Shown here: piece by piece, positions 24,853 through 37,000 of the stretch
How positions within the stretch are numbered: position 1 is the first letter of the stretch
How the letters are laid out: each line of letters starts with the position of its first letter
DNA from: Micromussa lordhowensis
Taxonomy: Eukaryota; Cnidaria; Anthozoa; Scleractinia; Lobophylliidae
Assembly (NCBI GenBank): GCA_964020085.1
Contig: OZ026607.1
Span: forward strand, 15,000,041 to 15,064,040
Reading direction: 5' to 3'
Length of the DNA: 64,000 nucleotides
Made by a program: the position numbers and the translations under genes
Notes under the pieces: generated by a model
The model's input: only the letters and a program-made list of their open reading frames with translations
Told to the model about the DNA's origin: nothing
The model's database searches: none

Positions 24853-25509
24853 TTAGAGACACAAGACTTTTCGCAACAGATGAGCAGTTCCAAGAATGGC
24901 TGATAACTGTACACTTCCAAGGAAGTCAGGTACACCTAATTTGCCAAGCCAGGCCTTTGATCTTTTCGATATGCCTCCGAGAACACCAATCGCGATAGGT
25001 ATTACTGTGACTTTCGAGGCTCCAAGAATCCTTCTGATTTCGAATGCTAGTTCCTGGTACTTCTCAACCTTCACCTCCTCAGTCTGAATGATGTTCTGAT
25101 CCGCTGGCACAGCTATATCAATAAGTGTCCATTTCTGTGTGTCTTTATGCATTAGTGTAATGTCTGGTCGATTTTGCTTCAGCACTTTGTCTGTGTAGAT
25201 CGTCATATCTCAGGTAATCCTCACCTCTCCATTTTCTGCGGTTGACAAGGGTTGGTGGTCATACCACTTGGTAGTACACTCTATGCCATACTTCCTGCAC
25301 ATCTCCCAGTGCACCCGCAGGGCCACCTTATCGTGGCACTTCCTATACTCTCTCTGGGCAAGCTTCTTGCATCCACTGACAATGTGTCTTACTGTTTCGG
25401 TGGTTTCTCCACACAATCTACACAGTGGTGTCTCCGAGGTCTTGTCTTTGCTGTACTTGATAGAGTTTGTTCTTAAAGCTTGTTCCTGAGCCGCCAGAAT
25501 CAGGCCTTC
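24853..25509 (-). pseudogene. 5'-truncated LINE ORF with CCHC knuckle and restriction-like endonuclease, one stop
   Basis: The minus-strand frame begins near 25509 (ETEGLILAAQEQALRTNSIK) and runs to a TAG at 24853, with one internal TGA at 25207-25209. The knuckle is C-x2-C-x8-H-x4-C (CRLCGETTETVRHIVSGC). Next come EYRKCHDKVALRVHWE, then RPDITLMHKDTQKW and LIDIAVPADQNI, the PD...D-x-A pattern of a restriction-like endonuclease, then EKYQELAFEIRRI and a conserved LLRKVL tail. The TGA sits where these elements usually have Trp, so a single TGG-to-TGA change is likely. The spacing of the Cys/His residues differs from the fragment at 7240, so the two come from different lineages. The reverse transcriptase is missing. 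Confidence 0.87.
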
Positions 25510-25540
25510 TGTCTCCTTTTTTTAATTTTTTATTATTACT

Positions 25541-25551
25541 ATTACTATTAC

Positions 25552-25621
<70 letters not shown>

Positions 25622-25626
25622 GTTAT
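25541..25626. repeat. (ATT)n microsatellite between LINE fragment and block X copy 3
   Basis: Long ATT tract with a few GTT/ACT variants. It lies at the truncated 5' end of the minus-strand LINE and directly before block X copy 3. Confidence 0.95.
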
Positions 25627-26760
25627 TACAGTCATTCCAAGTTCTTCCCCTTCAAAAGAAACAAGAAAGGAATAAAACACAAAACACACAAATCATCAGT
25701 ATTTTGTTTGTGCGTTTGAGGTTAGATAAATAATTAAATAACTAAGCAAATAAATAAATAATTTGATACCGAGATAATTCTATAGAAACAGTGCTTGGGT
25801 GAGGAAATTGCAAATTATGGTTAGTCGACAGCCCAAATTGATTTTTTTGTGAAGTATGACAAAGTAATGAGTCGTTTTACCCCTCAGGTATGATACACAT
25901 CATGGCAGCTTAGTTCGAAAGGATTTCCGACTGGTACTTGGTTTAAGTGAATTTCGGGTGTGATGACATTCAGGTTTGAAGCAGGACTTCCCATTCACCC
26001 TGGTAATTTGGAAGAGAGCAGATGAAGAACAGAAAAGAGCTGTAGAAGGCAAATATCTTACTTTGTGTTTACCATCATGGCAAGTATTGCACAGCAAAGT
26101 GTTTTATTTTTTTCGTCCCTTTTGCTTATTGTTAATTGTTAACTCATCCAGATTTACCTCAGATTCATTTGCCGACTGTGATAATTGTGCATGTCTCTCA
26201 AGGTTGTTAAAAATTCAAACATTTTTTTAGCTTCATGTAACTGAGGTAGGAGGTAATTAATTAAATTCAAATTTGCGGTCGTTACTGACCAATATTGAAG
26301 CAACTTATTGGAAGACGTTGTGACAGATGAAATATTTATTAACTACATAGTGTAAACAAAATAACAAATTCCGCATCTTTAGTTCGCCGAAAAGCACATG
26401 TTTTCAAAAGGATTTTTGCTCATCGGCTATTTAAAAGAGAAAGGTTTTCTCTCATGATAGTCCATCCTGCACAATAACAGTAATGGTTTCTCTTAATTAT
26501 GCCAAACGATATTCCATCTCCTTTGACTGCCGACAGCGGATGAGACTGCAGGGAAACAATTTTCAAGAACTGTATTCGCCTTTTTTTTTACCCCAAAAGA
26601 ACCCGGAAATGGGAACTGTATCCCACCTGTAAAAGATTGTGGCTACCCTGTGGCTATGATCCACTAAACGGATTGTCTGTGAACAGTAACAATTTTGATG
26701 CCACTGACTTGAGATTTTAATCGCTAAGTTAAAGTTAAAGGCCTTTGACAATTAAAACTC
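25627..26760. repeat. Repeat block X, copy 3
   Basis: Starts CAGTCATTCCAAGTTCTTCC and follows copy 2 in order, including the segment missing from copy 1 (around 25850-26290). The TATTCCATCTCCTTTGACTG region is diverged, then GGGAACTGTATCCCACC appears at 26610. The right end, around 26640-26710, matches 9455-9525 of copy 1. Confidence 0.8.
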
Positions 26761-27431
26761 AACGGTAAGAGAATCACGAGGAGATGCAACACTAATGTAG
26801 TTATTGGTGATCCTCGTCCGAGACAATTACAACTAAGAAAAGAATAGAAACAATACTTCTTGTTCGATCATCAAAGCAAGTATCGTAGGATTCTCATTTT
26901 CATTCCTATTTTTGTCGTTCTTTATTTTCCAAGGCGATCTGAGGAATATTTTCTTTCTTTGTTACCTTTCGAGAGATCTTAGAAAGAAAAAGTTATCCAG
27001 TGTAGAGTTGTGATACCTCAAGGACTGCACCGCGTCTCGTCCGCTCAACAAAGATAAGCCCTGTTTGGCGGGGTTCCTGTTTAGATGGGTTAACATTTAA
27101 TGACAATGACAATGATAACAATAATCGAATAGCATCAACTGGTGAACACTGCTTGACAACCTAAAAACCTACAAGAAAATTCTAATTTGTGAAGCTAATT
27201 ACCGTGTGTATTACAAAATAGAATATTCGTATTCGGGCTACCAAATATCGTACAAAGCATTTTCCATGCTGTAATATGTTTATTTCTTAGGTACTGATAT
27301 TTTTTCGTGTGTTTTGTTTTTGTAGACAAATTGCACAAATCGGGCGATAAAAGGCGTTAAAAGTAGTTTAGAATCCCTCGACAACACTTAAGGTAATGGA
27401 AAGTGTATAAAATTCACGACTCTTGCTGTGT
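26761..27431. other. No gene seen
   Basis: Nothing supportable. A short ATGACAATGACAATGATAAC simple repeat lies near 27100. Confidence 0.5.
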
Positions 27432-28045
27432 AAATGAATATATGCGCGATATATTTGAACTGCGGAGAAAGATATGAAGATATGATCGATCATCGCAGTT
27501 ATGCCCACAACTTAAGCAGTTATGAAATTGAAGGCTGAAAAAAATACAGCCCTGAAGCAACGGGATTCGAACCCACGACCTCTACGATAGTGGTGCAGTG
27601 CTCTACCAACGGAGCTATCAAGCCAACTGGGAGCTGATCACGTTGTGAGTTCGTAATATCTTCGTCAAAGGTAAAGAATGCAAATGAATATATGAAAGAT
27701 CATATATTTGAACTGCGGAGAAAGATATGAAGACATTATTGATCATCGCAGTATACACACAACTTAAACAGTTGTAACGTCAACGCCTGACAGAAGTTCA
27801 GGCCTGAACAGGATTTGAAAATGCAAGCGTCCGATCATAGGTTCGCGGGATTCGAACCCATGACGTTTGCGATACCGGTAGAGGGCTTTACCAACTGAGC
27901 TATCAAGCCAACTAGAAGTTGGTCACATTGTGAGTTCCTAATGTACCCGTCGTACGTGAAGAATGCAATTGAAGATATTCAAGATCATATATTTGAATTG
28001 CTGAGAAAGATATGAAGACATGATCATCGCAGTTATACGCACTAA
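27432..28045 (-). repeat. Tandem cluster of tRNA-derived SINE-like units
   Basis: Two tRNA-like heads read on the minus strand at 27624-27561 and 27908-27846. Both start GGCTTGATAGCTC, carry GTTGGTA(G/A)AGC and end with GGGTTCGAATCCC, the A- and B-box positions of tRNA. The anticodon arms are poor (a stem mismatch, no T before the would-be anticodon), so these are not tRNA genes. Each is followed by a shared body. The body landmark GAGAAAGATATGAAGA occurs three times (near 27466, 27717, 28003). The third body has no clear head. Unit length is about 250-290 bp. Confidence 0.8.
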
Positions 28046-28497
28046 GTTGTGAAATCAAAGCCCTGAAACAAAATTCAGCTGTAGTCTGATATAGTTCTAG
28101 TTTTTGTTTGCCTTTCATTTAACTCCAAGTACTCAACTCCACTTGCTGTTTTGTGAAGTTTTAACTTCTCCCCAGGCAATATCACGATGTTCTTTGCACA
28201 CACGGAGTCCAAAGTGAAGAGTGTTCTTTAACCAGAACGTGTTTAAAAGTGTCCCGGGACTACACATACCGAACAAAACCCTTGTCGTACAATACTTTTA
28301 ACTCTTCGCTTGTCAAAACTACCGATGCCGATGCATATTCCAAACATTCGCTCCTCGCTCCTCGCGGGATAAATCGCGATTTCTCATTTATATGCGGTGT
28401 CGACACGCGCGTGTACTTTTGGCACGCGGAAACAGTGATCAAAACAGCACACGCCTAAGCAAAACGTTCTCGTTATTTTACGTGGCAGCTAAACACC

Positions 28498-28525
28498 CTG
28501 AAGAAGGGAGTAATGCCGAAACGTC
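28498..28525 (+). ncRNA. Hammerhead-like core (Penelope-type remnant)
   Basis: CTGAAGA, a short imperfect stem (GGGA with TGCC), then GAAA and CGTC. This is the same arrangement as at 2442. Stem II has a mismatch and no neighbouring Penelope coding sequence is visible. Confidence 0.35.
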
Positions 28526-30240
28526 GGTTTATTTATACCGCCACTTAGCGTCCTTTGAACAATAATCATTTACTTTTACTTAGTATAAAAGACGCTACGC
28601 AGTCCCTTCAATATTATTTAATTAAATTTCGAAGCCAAGTTTGCTCGTACTCTGTGCCATCTTTAACCAGTGCGGAAGGAGAATGATAGGCTTTTCGGGA
28701 TCCGGGATTTGGCTTATTTCAAAGGCCGGGATTCGAGATTTTTAAGGAAAAGGGTGACGAGATTCGGGATTGTAATTATGACCGAAATCGATTTTAACAG
28801 GCGGGAATTGGGGAATGTCGCTTTAAAAAGAAGCCGAACTTCGGGAATTCCATAGACTGAAATTACCCGTTGACAAGTCCTATCATTCTGGAGTAACTTG
28901 TATGTCAAGACGTCACGAAGCACATCACAAGGTATAGTGGTGTCATTTTATCACGCAATACATGCCGCGAGATTAGTTCAAATGCCTTCGGGAAACTGAC
29001 GAGAAGAGGTTGTGTCCATTTTCCTTTGCAATGGCAAGGCGGAAGAAGCTGAAAAAATCGTTTAGCTCCGAATGGGCAGAAAACTTAGTGGAGGCTCCAA
29101 AAGTGATAAGGGCTCTTACTTCGACCAGGAGCAATGGCTGAAAGAGTTGAACGAGCAGTCCAAGCGCCGAATGCAACCCGCCGGTTTTCACAGAAACATT
29201 TAGCGCAAACCGATCAAAAATTACGGTTGAAGAACCTCTTCAGATCAAATTTACGAAGTAAAAATGGACTTGGTTACACATGGATGTCTCAGTGCCAGAA
29301 CAAAGCTGTCCGTCGCACGAAACTAATCTTCCGACGACGGCAAAGAACAGGGCGTTTACGATAAATCGTGCATAGGTTCCTGGCTTTCGAGCAATCGGTG
29401 GCAGTCACGCGGCAGCCTCAAAGGTTTTTAGTTTTCTCGGTCCATTGCCAATAAAGAAGAACTTTAGGGCAGAGCAGATTTGTATCCCACCGGAAAAATA
29501 TTCCCGCTGCATACCGCGTAAGGATTTGTCTACTGCCTATCACCTGTCAAACGCCTATTGTTGTTGCAAGATGATCCCTCTCTGGTAAACATGAACACGG
29601 ATGATTAGGTGTTATAATCCTATTGCGGGTAAGATGCCGCAAAAAATATATTTTTTCTCGAGACGAAAATTTTGGAAAGTTAAGCGTACGTTTTTAACTC
29701 CAAGTCGGCAGTCCCTGAACCAATTTAGCTAAAATTTGACCAGCTTATTATCAGATTGTTTTCCTTGAAAAAACCGTGTCGGCGATTTTTGTTTTTCTTT
29801 TCCGTTTTCGAATAATCACGAATTTACACAGACCTATGCTTTCGCAAAACAAAAAAAAAACAAACAAACAAACAAACGTCTCAATTACGCTCTATCTTAC
29901 AATTTCGAGATTTTTAAAGGAAAGAGCCATAATCTGGAATTATTAAGCTTTCAGAAAATGTGTGGTTTGCCGGGATACATAAGAAAAATGAAAGCCTTAA
30001 CGTCAGAGCTGAACAATGTTACGTTTTCCACGACCCTATCACACTGCTCTGTGACCCCTATGGTGATCTGTGGTCCACTTTCGTGAACTTTGGCCATGAA
30101 AAGAATCTAATTTCACAATGTCTTTGTGACCTTTGTTATTTGTTGACCGTGATATTTCTAGTGTCAAGTTTATACAGATCCTCATCGGTGTTCGTGGGAT
30201 ATTCGACGAGAGGGACGTTTACGCAGTTTAACGCGCTCTA
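28526..30240. other. No supported gene; short coding-like stretch at 29071-29205
   Basis: A 44-codon plus-strand frame at about 29071-29205 (from MGRKLSGGSKSDKG to a TAG after AGFHRNI) looks protein-like, and a 36-codon frame in another phase overlaps its start. Neither has clear splice context, so this may be decayed coding sequence. CAAA repeats lie at 29855-29876. Nothing else is supportable. Confidence 0.35.
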
Positions 30241-30416
30241 GCGATGTCGGTTACCATTGACAATGATGTTGTCGATGCTATTAGCTGCGTAGCTTTGTTT
30301 TATGAGAAGGGGAAGAGCGGAAATTCGTTTCTTCGTAAGGCTGAAATTTCGGGAACAACTTTCACGGAAGGAGAAGACATTAAAGTCCGCCAGGGAAACA
30401 ATAAGGTAAGTTCTGT
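30241..30416 (+). CDS. Orphan first-exon candidate
   Basis: An ATG at 30244 opens 58 codons (MSVTIDNDVVDAISC...), to a phase-0 AATAAG|GTAAGT donor at about 30416. Composition looks coding, but I recognise no domain and could not place the next exon with confidence. A later frame at about 30682-30963 (ending EDLLADLFPETFKFDN...PLKRIR and TAG) could be a downstream exon, but its acceptor is unclear. Confidence 0.3.
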
Positions 30417-30963
30417 TTCTTGCCTTTACTAATTTAGACTTTTGGAACTCATTTTGCGAATGAAGACAATGAATAGCGACTGTTTCTAAAAATACATTAC
30501 ATCACCAGAGACCCCCCACATGACTCAGTCAACATTTACAGTCCTGTATGAGTTTTGTATGAATGTGTTGTATTGTAGACCATAAAGTCAGGCATAAAAG
30601 GACAGATTGGTGGTCTAGGTCTTTGATTAGCCTAAATATTGTTAGAAAGCAAACACTGCTTCCGTGGGTAATGTTAAAACGAATTCAAGGTGTCCAGAAA
30701 AGAGCCTAAATGTCATAAATTGCACGAAGATCTTACAAAACCGCAGTGACGATCTGGCATGTCTCAAAATCATCAGAAATTGGAAGTCGAGAACGTTCGC
30801 GCGGCGGTTGCGACTAGCCGATCAGAATTCTTCACAGGGAAATGTTCTACGAAGAAATGTATCTTCTGTTTATCCTGAAGACTTATTAGCTGACTTATTC
30901 CCAGAAACTTTCAAATTTGACAACACAAGCTCAGCAAGCTGTCCACTCAAGCGAATACGATAG

Positions 30964-32040
30964 AACTGGAGGACAATTTATTATCCGAAATGCATAGCAG
31001 AATTAGATGTACTGTTTAATTTGGAGGACCTACATTTTAATAGAGCCATTTATCCGACCACATAAAAAAATCTGTGACTGTGAGATATGTATGGTGGGAT
31101 ATGTGTAACATGAATAGCGTGGGCTTAAACTGTTTTTTTTTTTTTTATAAGCGAAGGCAGAGCGGGTCAGTTTCACTTTAATATACCTAATACGGCAAGG
31201 CAACGAATCGGATCGGCTCTACGGTATTTCTTTGAGGTATTTCTTTGCTGGCTTGCTGGCTTTGTTGTGAGTGATCTACGCCTGAATGTCGGGTACAATG
31301 ATAATATGTGACTGTTAAAAGGAAATGCTTCTCAACAGAGAAAACTGGCACCATTTTAACAACAGCAACACAGGCCAACAGTTGTGTTTAAAATTAGTAT
31401 TATAATAAGCAGAAGGGACCTCGCTGCAGCCATTACTCTCTCCAGGTTCTCCAGAGTGGTCAAGAGTGACGTGGAGACGAGGAGACCACTCGCCAGCGTA
31501 ACAGCAATAGTGTCGGTAGAAGATATTTTTGTCAGCATCGATGCTAAAAATAACAAAACAATTAGTAAAACAATTTTTTTTCTTAAGATCAAAAACAACG
31601 CAGTAGGCAAGAAACTTGTAACTTGTAACTGTTCTCGAGTGTCCCGTAAGAAAGCTGTAATTAACTTCTAATCGAATACTGTAATTCAAATTGATTTATT
31701 TGTGTTTCTGGCTATTTACAGTAACCTATGTCGAATCCTTTCTCGCTGTCGATGAATGTTCCTTCTCTCGAAATTGCACAGATCATGTGTATATACATTA
31801 ATTGGTTTTAAATGTCAATCGATGAGATCAAAGGTCCACTACGCAAACAAAACATTACATAAGAGTAGCAAAAAAGCGTGACAGATCACGCGAGTCCGCG
31901 TGTACCGTGTACGAAGAATCTGACAAATGCTGTTTGCCAGCTTGTGTTGATCTTAGATTCACACCCGGCGAAATTTATTCCGTGGGCCAGTTGTATGGCG
32001 TCATCGGAAGATTGCTGTGCATGCCGAACATTCGATTCTG
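30964..32040. other. No gene seen left of the large transposon
   Basis: Poly-T run at 31133-31146. Overlapping open stretches on both strands around 31315-31690 show no domain. Nothing supportable. Confidence 0.45.
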
Positions 32041-32127
32041 TTCCATTCCCTACTTGCACATGACCCATAATCCCTTGCGTTTTTGGGGGTCATCAGTGCG
32101 GGCCATAGACATTTCTGTCTATATGGT
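32041..32127 (+). repeat. Left terminal inverted repeat of the large transposon
   Basis: Contains CTACTTGCACATG (32050), ATAATCCCTTGCG (32068), a T5G5 run and ATCAGTGCGGGCC (32092), and ends with an internal palindrome ATAGACA-TTTC-TGTCTAT. The same order, inverted, is found at the right end. The built-in hairpin may be a transposase-binding site. Confidence 0.85.
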
Positions 32128-32280
32128 GACGTCATCAAAATGGCGCCCTGGTACAATTCTCGAGAAGTTATACCCGCCCCAAAATTTTGTCCCAGCATTT
32201 TTGTGTACGGTTAATTGGTCCCTTGAGTCCCAGTTCCCCTGAAAGAGGACTGACAGAGCTTCTATTCAAAGCCATCAGCA

Positions 32281-32785
32281 ATGGCGTTGGTTGCAGTATG
32301 ACGAAGAATTTTGTATCCGAAGTCGAACTGCGGCACCTTAACTGAGCTCAGAAAGGCTCACATTCTACGAAGCAAAAGGAAATTTGAGGTAGGTAGCATT
32401 TTTTTTAGCAAAAAAGAAAAATACTCTGGTATTCTATGATAATTGGGCTTCCAATATGACGAAGCAGAATTCAAGTGCACGGCGGTTTAGTTCAAGTGCA
32501 CGGCATTTGAAGTGTGACTCGTAGTATCACCCTTCGCCGCCATTGCTTGTTAATATAGAGTTAGTCTTAATAGCCTTTGCTATTCTAAAGATTCTGTTTT
32601 GCTCTTCTTTTCAGTTGGTGGACAGTCGTATTATATCCGTTTTAGACCTTGGCATTTCGTCTTTACATGCAAAAGAATTTGGCAAAGAAATTATACAACG
32701 AGGCGACAGTCCAACAAGGCTGAGTTTGGAAAGAAAGCGTCTTTCCAAGTGGTTGTATCTAGATGACATACTGGCACGCGAATAA
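32281..32785 (+). pseudogene. Small two-exon ORF at the left end of the transposon, one early stop
   Basis: Exon 1, 32281-32388, starts ATGGCGTTGG and ends at a GTAGGT donor. Exon 2, 32615-32785, follows a TTCTTTTCAG acceptor and ends TAA. Joined in phase 0 they give 92 codons, with one TGA at codon 7 (32299-32301). Downstream residues include TELRKAHILRSKRKFELV, then LDLGISSLHAKEFGKEII and RKRLSKWLYLDDILARE, a basic, helical-looking protein. CGA-to-TGA decay would explain the stop, or translation may start elsewhere. No family recognised. Confidence 0.4.
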
Positions 32786-33372
32786 AAAGTTGAGGTTAGT
32801 TAAGATGGTTTTCTGACTTGGTTTATAAAGACATGACATTGCAATAAGGCTCGAGAGTCTTAGTAAATATTGTTTAGTCATAATTTTAGAATTACATACA
32901 GGTACATATAGATTTTACTTTGTCACACTACCACTCCTTGCATCAAAATCACAGGAATTTTTCCCTTGTATTGGTATATTCGTTTTAAGAGAAGTCCAGT
33001 TAATACTAGTTAAATTACTTTTGTTGCCGATTTGTTTTTGTTTTTTTAATTTGTTCCTTTTAGCTTGCAATCACCATTTCTTTTGTTTTGTTTTATTTGT
33101 AAATTCCTGCAGAAATAAATTTTATTGTAACTACAAGCCTGTATTGTTGTTTATTAAATACATGTAACAACCCCGAAACCTGTGATGTAGCAGCTGTCGT
33201 AAGGTCTCACATGAGTGGCTCAATACCCTTAGAGTGAACAATACAACAAACAACAGAAACAATGCCCCTAGCCCTAAAACAAAAGCTGCTACAATGACCA
33301 AATAATAGCAGCTTACGAGAGCTGCTACACTTCTGAAACCTTTCTCAGTCATACTTTTTTAAGAACAGAAAA

Positions 33373-33582
33373 TAGCTGTTATCGGAGTTGAGCCCGCTGT
33401 CAAATATTCCTTTGTTTAGAGCGGAACACAAACGAGGCTAAAGGGTCAATGCATATATCTTATTAGACGTTTTGGTGTGTAGTATCGCTGTATATTTTTA
33501 CGAGTTGTGCAGTATTTTGACGAGCCCGTAGGGCGAGTCAAAATGCAAACAACGAGTAAAAATATACAGCGATACTACACAC

Positions 33583-33614
<32 letters not shown>

Positions 33615-33812
33615 GATTTTCTTTTCCCAAAATTCTGACTTGCTAAGGTTTTGAGCTTCACGCGGCCGGGAGGAATAAGGCGAGTACAAATATCGTGTGA
33701 TATTTGTACTCGTTTCGCGCGTTATTTGTACTCTAGGATGCAGAGTTGGATAATAAAATGCAGTATTGACCCTTTCGCCTCGTTTGCATGTCAAACCGCT
33801 GATAACTGCGAT
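33373..33812. mobile_element. MITE-like element upstream of the transposase-like gene
   Basis: Inverted ends share CAAACGAGGC-(T/G)AAAGGGTCAAT (33430 and, inverted, 33757-33788) and outer GC(T/A)GTTATC words. Inside are two hairpins. One is 33457-33602, built on TTATTAGACGTTTTGGTGTG and its complement. The other is 33684-33735, with GAGTACAAATATC and GATATTTGTACTC. No coding. It lies just upstream of the exon at 33999. Confidence 0.7.
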
Positions 33813-34001
33813 GAGAGCTATTGCAGTGGTGTTCTGACACATTTACATGAAAAACATCAAAACAAAATTAAAGTGCACCTTTTTGTTTTGTTTTTTAGTG
33901 TGACATTCAGATAAGTTGTACATCAGCAACATTGTCTCTTCATGGCAAGTGTTTTCTAACTTTCAATTCTAAAGCTCTTATTTTGGTCTCCTTTGCAGCT
34001 C

Positions 34002-37000
34002 ATGGATAGTCATTTATCGTTTTTAAGGACAGCTTGTCGACTCTGTGGAAAAGTCCTTTCAAGAAAGGCTGATTTTGCTGACAAAAGTTTATTTAAGAAT
34101 GAGTTATTGAAACATTTTGAAATAAACATCAAGGAAGACTTGGAGCAAATTCATCCTAGTGGTATCTGTTCTGGATGCAAGCGATCACTTTATCGCATTC
34201 GTGCCAATAAAGATGCATCAACCTCAAAACAAGCTTATTTGTGGACAAGTCACTGTGAAGAAAACTGTCCATGTATGAAGAAAGCCAGAGGACGTCCTCT
34301 AAAAAGTACTAAAGAAAAGGTTATGACAAAAGATAATGAGAGTGACACTGAGAGTGGTGAGGAAATTGAAACGGAACAAGAGAAGAAGTCTTGTCAAGAA
34401 TTCAGTGCACTAATTCAAAACATTCCTTTGTTGGACAGGGAGTTGGCCCTTGTATGTGCCAAGGAACTTGCTGACCAATTTAATCTTATTTTTTTGGACA
34501 GAGAGCACATTGAATTTTCCATTCAATGTTTGAACAGTCAAGATAAAATTAATCTGACTTCAACAATTTTCCAGCTGGAGAAAGAAAATATCAAAAGGGA
34601 TATTTCATCCTGTAGTCAAACCTACAAAAGTCTACCTCTGCTCTTAAAAGTTACACCTCATACATGGGTTCATGCCAGAAATTCAATGCTTGCTTCTGCA
34701 GCCAATGCACTTGCAAATGAAAAAACTCAACCTTTTCAGAAAGCTGTAAGTGTTGATCAACTTTATTCCTTAGTGCAGCCCTCCTTCATTAGCCCCTTGA
34801 TGTTTGCATCAAATTTACTTGCATACTCAGTCACACGTAGCAAGCTTGTCCTCAATATCTATGGCAAGTTCCATCCCGCTGGTGGTATCACAACTGCCAG
34901 AACATGGCTGAACAATCTGACAATGGATGTCCCTCAAGTTCCTGCTGGTGATATTCTTGTTGCAATCGACAATGATCAAGTTCTCATAAAAATATGGACT
35001 GTCAGGAAAGATAATCGAGCGCAGATTAGTGTTCTAACCAGTGTTTGTGTGGCTCCAGTTCATCCAGATGGAACTTTGCAGTGGGATCGAAGTCTTTCTC
35101 CAGGGTAAGTTACAGTCAGAGTGTACATGGTCATTTTAAGTACACTACATGTACTTATTATTTTTGTAACATTGTGTAATATGCATTATGTAATTATTTG
35201 CATTTAACAGCTGAAAGCTGCAAGCTGTAAAAGCTGCAGCAATGGCCAATAACAGGGTCAGTTGGGGTTAGGAAATTTCTGGCCCTATAGTTATTGGGTG
35301 GTGAGGAACTAAATGAATGACTTTAGGTATCAAATGACCAGGTCCTTGGTCTTAAGGAGATACAGTTTTCTGGTAATAACAGTCGTGTGTTGGAGCTGAG
35401 GGTGGGAGGTCGAGTGTACTTTCCACTGATAAGTACAAGTGCCTAAATTAGTTAAAAGTTGCAGAAAGGCTATAAGCTCGGAATGATATTTTTATACCAG
35501 GAAATATCTTAAGAAGTTACATGTACAGTACATGTGGCAACTAAAACTTCTCATCACAGCAACTTGTTGAAATTAGACAATAATATTTATATTTGTTTCA
35601 GTGTATGGTCTAAAAGAAGCGAACTTGGGAAGAAAAGTGAAGAGGATAAGGTAAAGCTTTTGGACATGTGTTCAACCACAGAGGCCAACAAGGAGTTGCT
35701 TCGCCATGAGGTAAGGGTATTCAGATGAGCAAACCTAGGTAAGGTATTGTTCGTTTCTACCTTAAAGACAGTCAATCAATTGACTAACAAGCGACATGTA
35801 CGTCAAAAAAGGAGTTTTTGGTTTAGCTATCTGTAGCGCATATAGCCATTTTATGTGAACTTAGATTTGACTTGAGAAGTGTGGCTGGTTTTCTAAAATG
35901 CACTTTTATTAATTTATAGAATTTATTTCGAAGCTGTCTGTTGGTGTTGTATTTAACATTACTAACTAGGTATACATAAACGTAATCTACATGTAAATTA
36001 CTTTGCTTTTGCATTGATGCAATTGGTGTATGCAATTGCTCAACCACTTTCTCAACCAATTGCAACACATTGTAATAATTTTGGAAATTAATTAAATATT
36101 GATAGGATGCCTCTATTCCCTTATAAATTCAGAACAAAAAGATGATCCATGAACTTCTTCATGATTTGCTAAAGGAGCAAACTAAAGTTAATGGTGAGTG
36201 GAAAGATGACATTGACCTGCGTGTAGCTGACATAAGAGCCAATGAAGGGAGACGTGTTTGCCCTGTTTGCCAAACAACAATGGAACGGACTAAGAGAAAA
36301 TGCATCAATCCGGAGTGCAGGGTCAGCCTTAAAGCTGCTGAAAAGCAAGTTCAGGGAAGCGACATTTTGGGTACTGCACTGATAGCCCCTGTTCGTTGTT
36401 ATCAGCAACGCGTGAGAGAGACCCAGTTTGGATTCACTATTGATGAAAATGAGGAGGGGCATGCTTTTTTGAAAGAGAAGTTGTCAGAGTGCCATGATGA
36501 ATTTCAGCATGTCCCCTCCAACCATCCTGACCACCCTGTTAAGGTTTTAGCAGGTGACCCAATCTTTGTGAATCCAAATTCATCAGATGCCTTGAAGGAA
36601 GTATTGCGACGAGTTGGCAAGGCATCCAATGTGAAACGGTACAACCCACATGATCCTCAAGCTCGCGAGTGGCTCAATATCACAATGGATGGTTTGCCCT
36701 ACCTGGTATGCAGGGGAGTTATTGAAGATGTTCTGCTTTGTTCCGAATGTGGGGAGGAGGTTAAAAAGGCAAGTGTTAGTGAGCATTGTATCAAAAGCCA
36801 TCAGGGGCAGCAATGTAGAGCTTTGCAAGAATTTGACTGGGTTGTGCTCCGCATAGGCAAGCTTCATTTAGAAATGAACATGGCACGCCATTTTATTGAC
36901 TTGAACTGGGACATATTTCTGTCCAAGCTTGCCAGTGAGTTAGGATTTGTTTCGGAGAATGCCCAGAAATATATGCGGAAAGGTTCTGATCATCACAAGA

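Noticed and set aside
25467..25733. Poly-Leu and poly-Tyr proteins
   Set aside because: Both are translations of the (ATT)n tract.
27561..27908. tRNA genes on the minus strand
   Set aside because: A and B boxes are present but the anticodon stem is mismatched, the base before the anticodon is not T, and a repeated non-tRNA body follows. SINE heads are the better reading.
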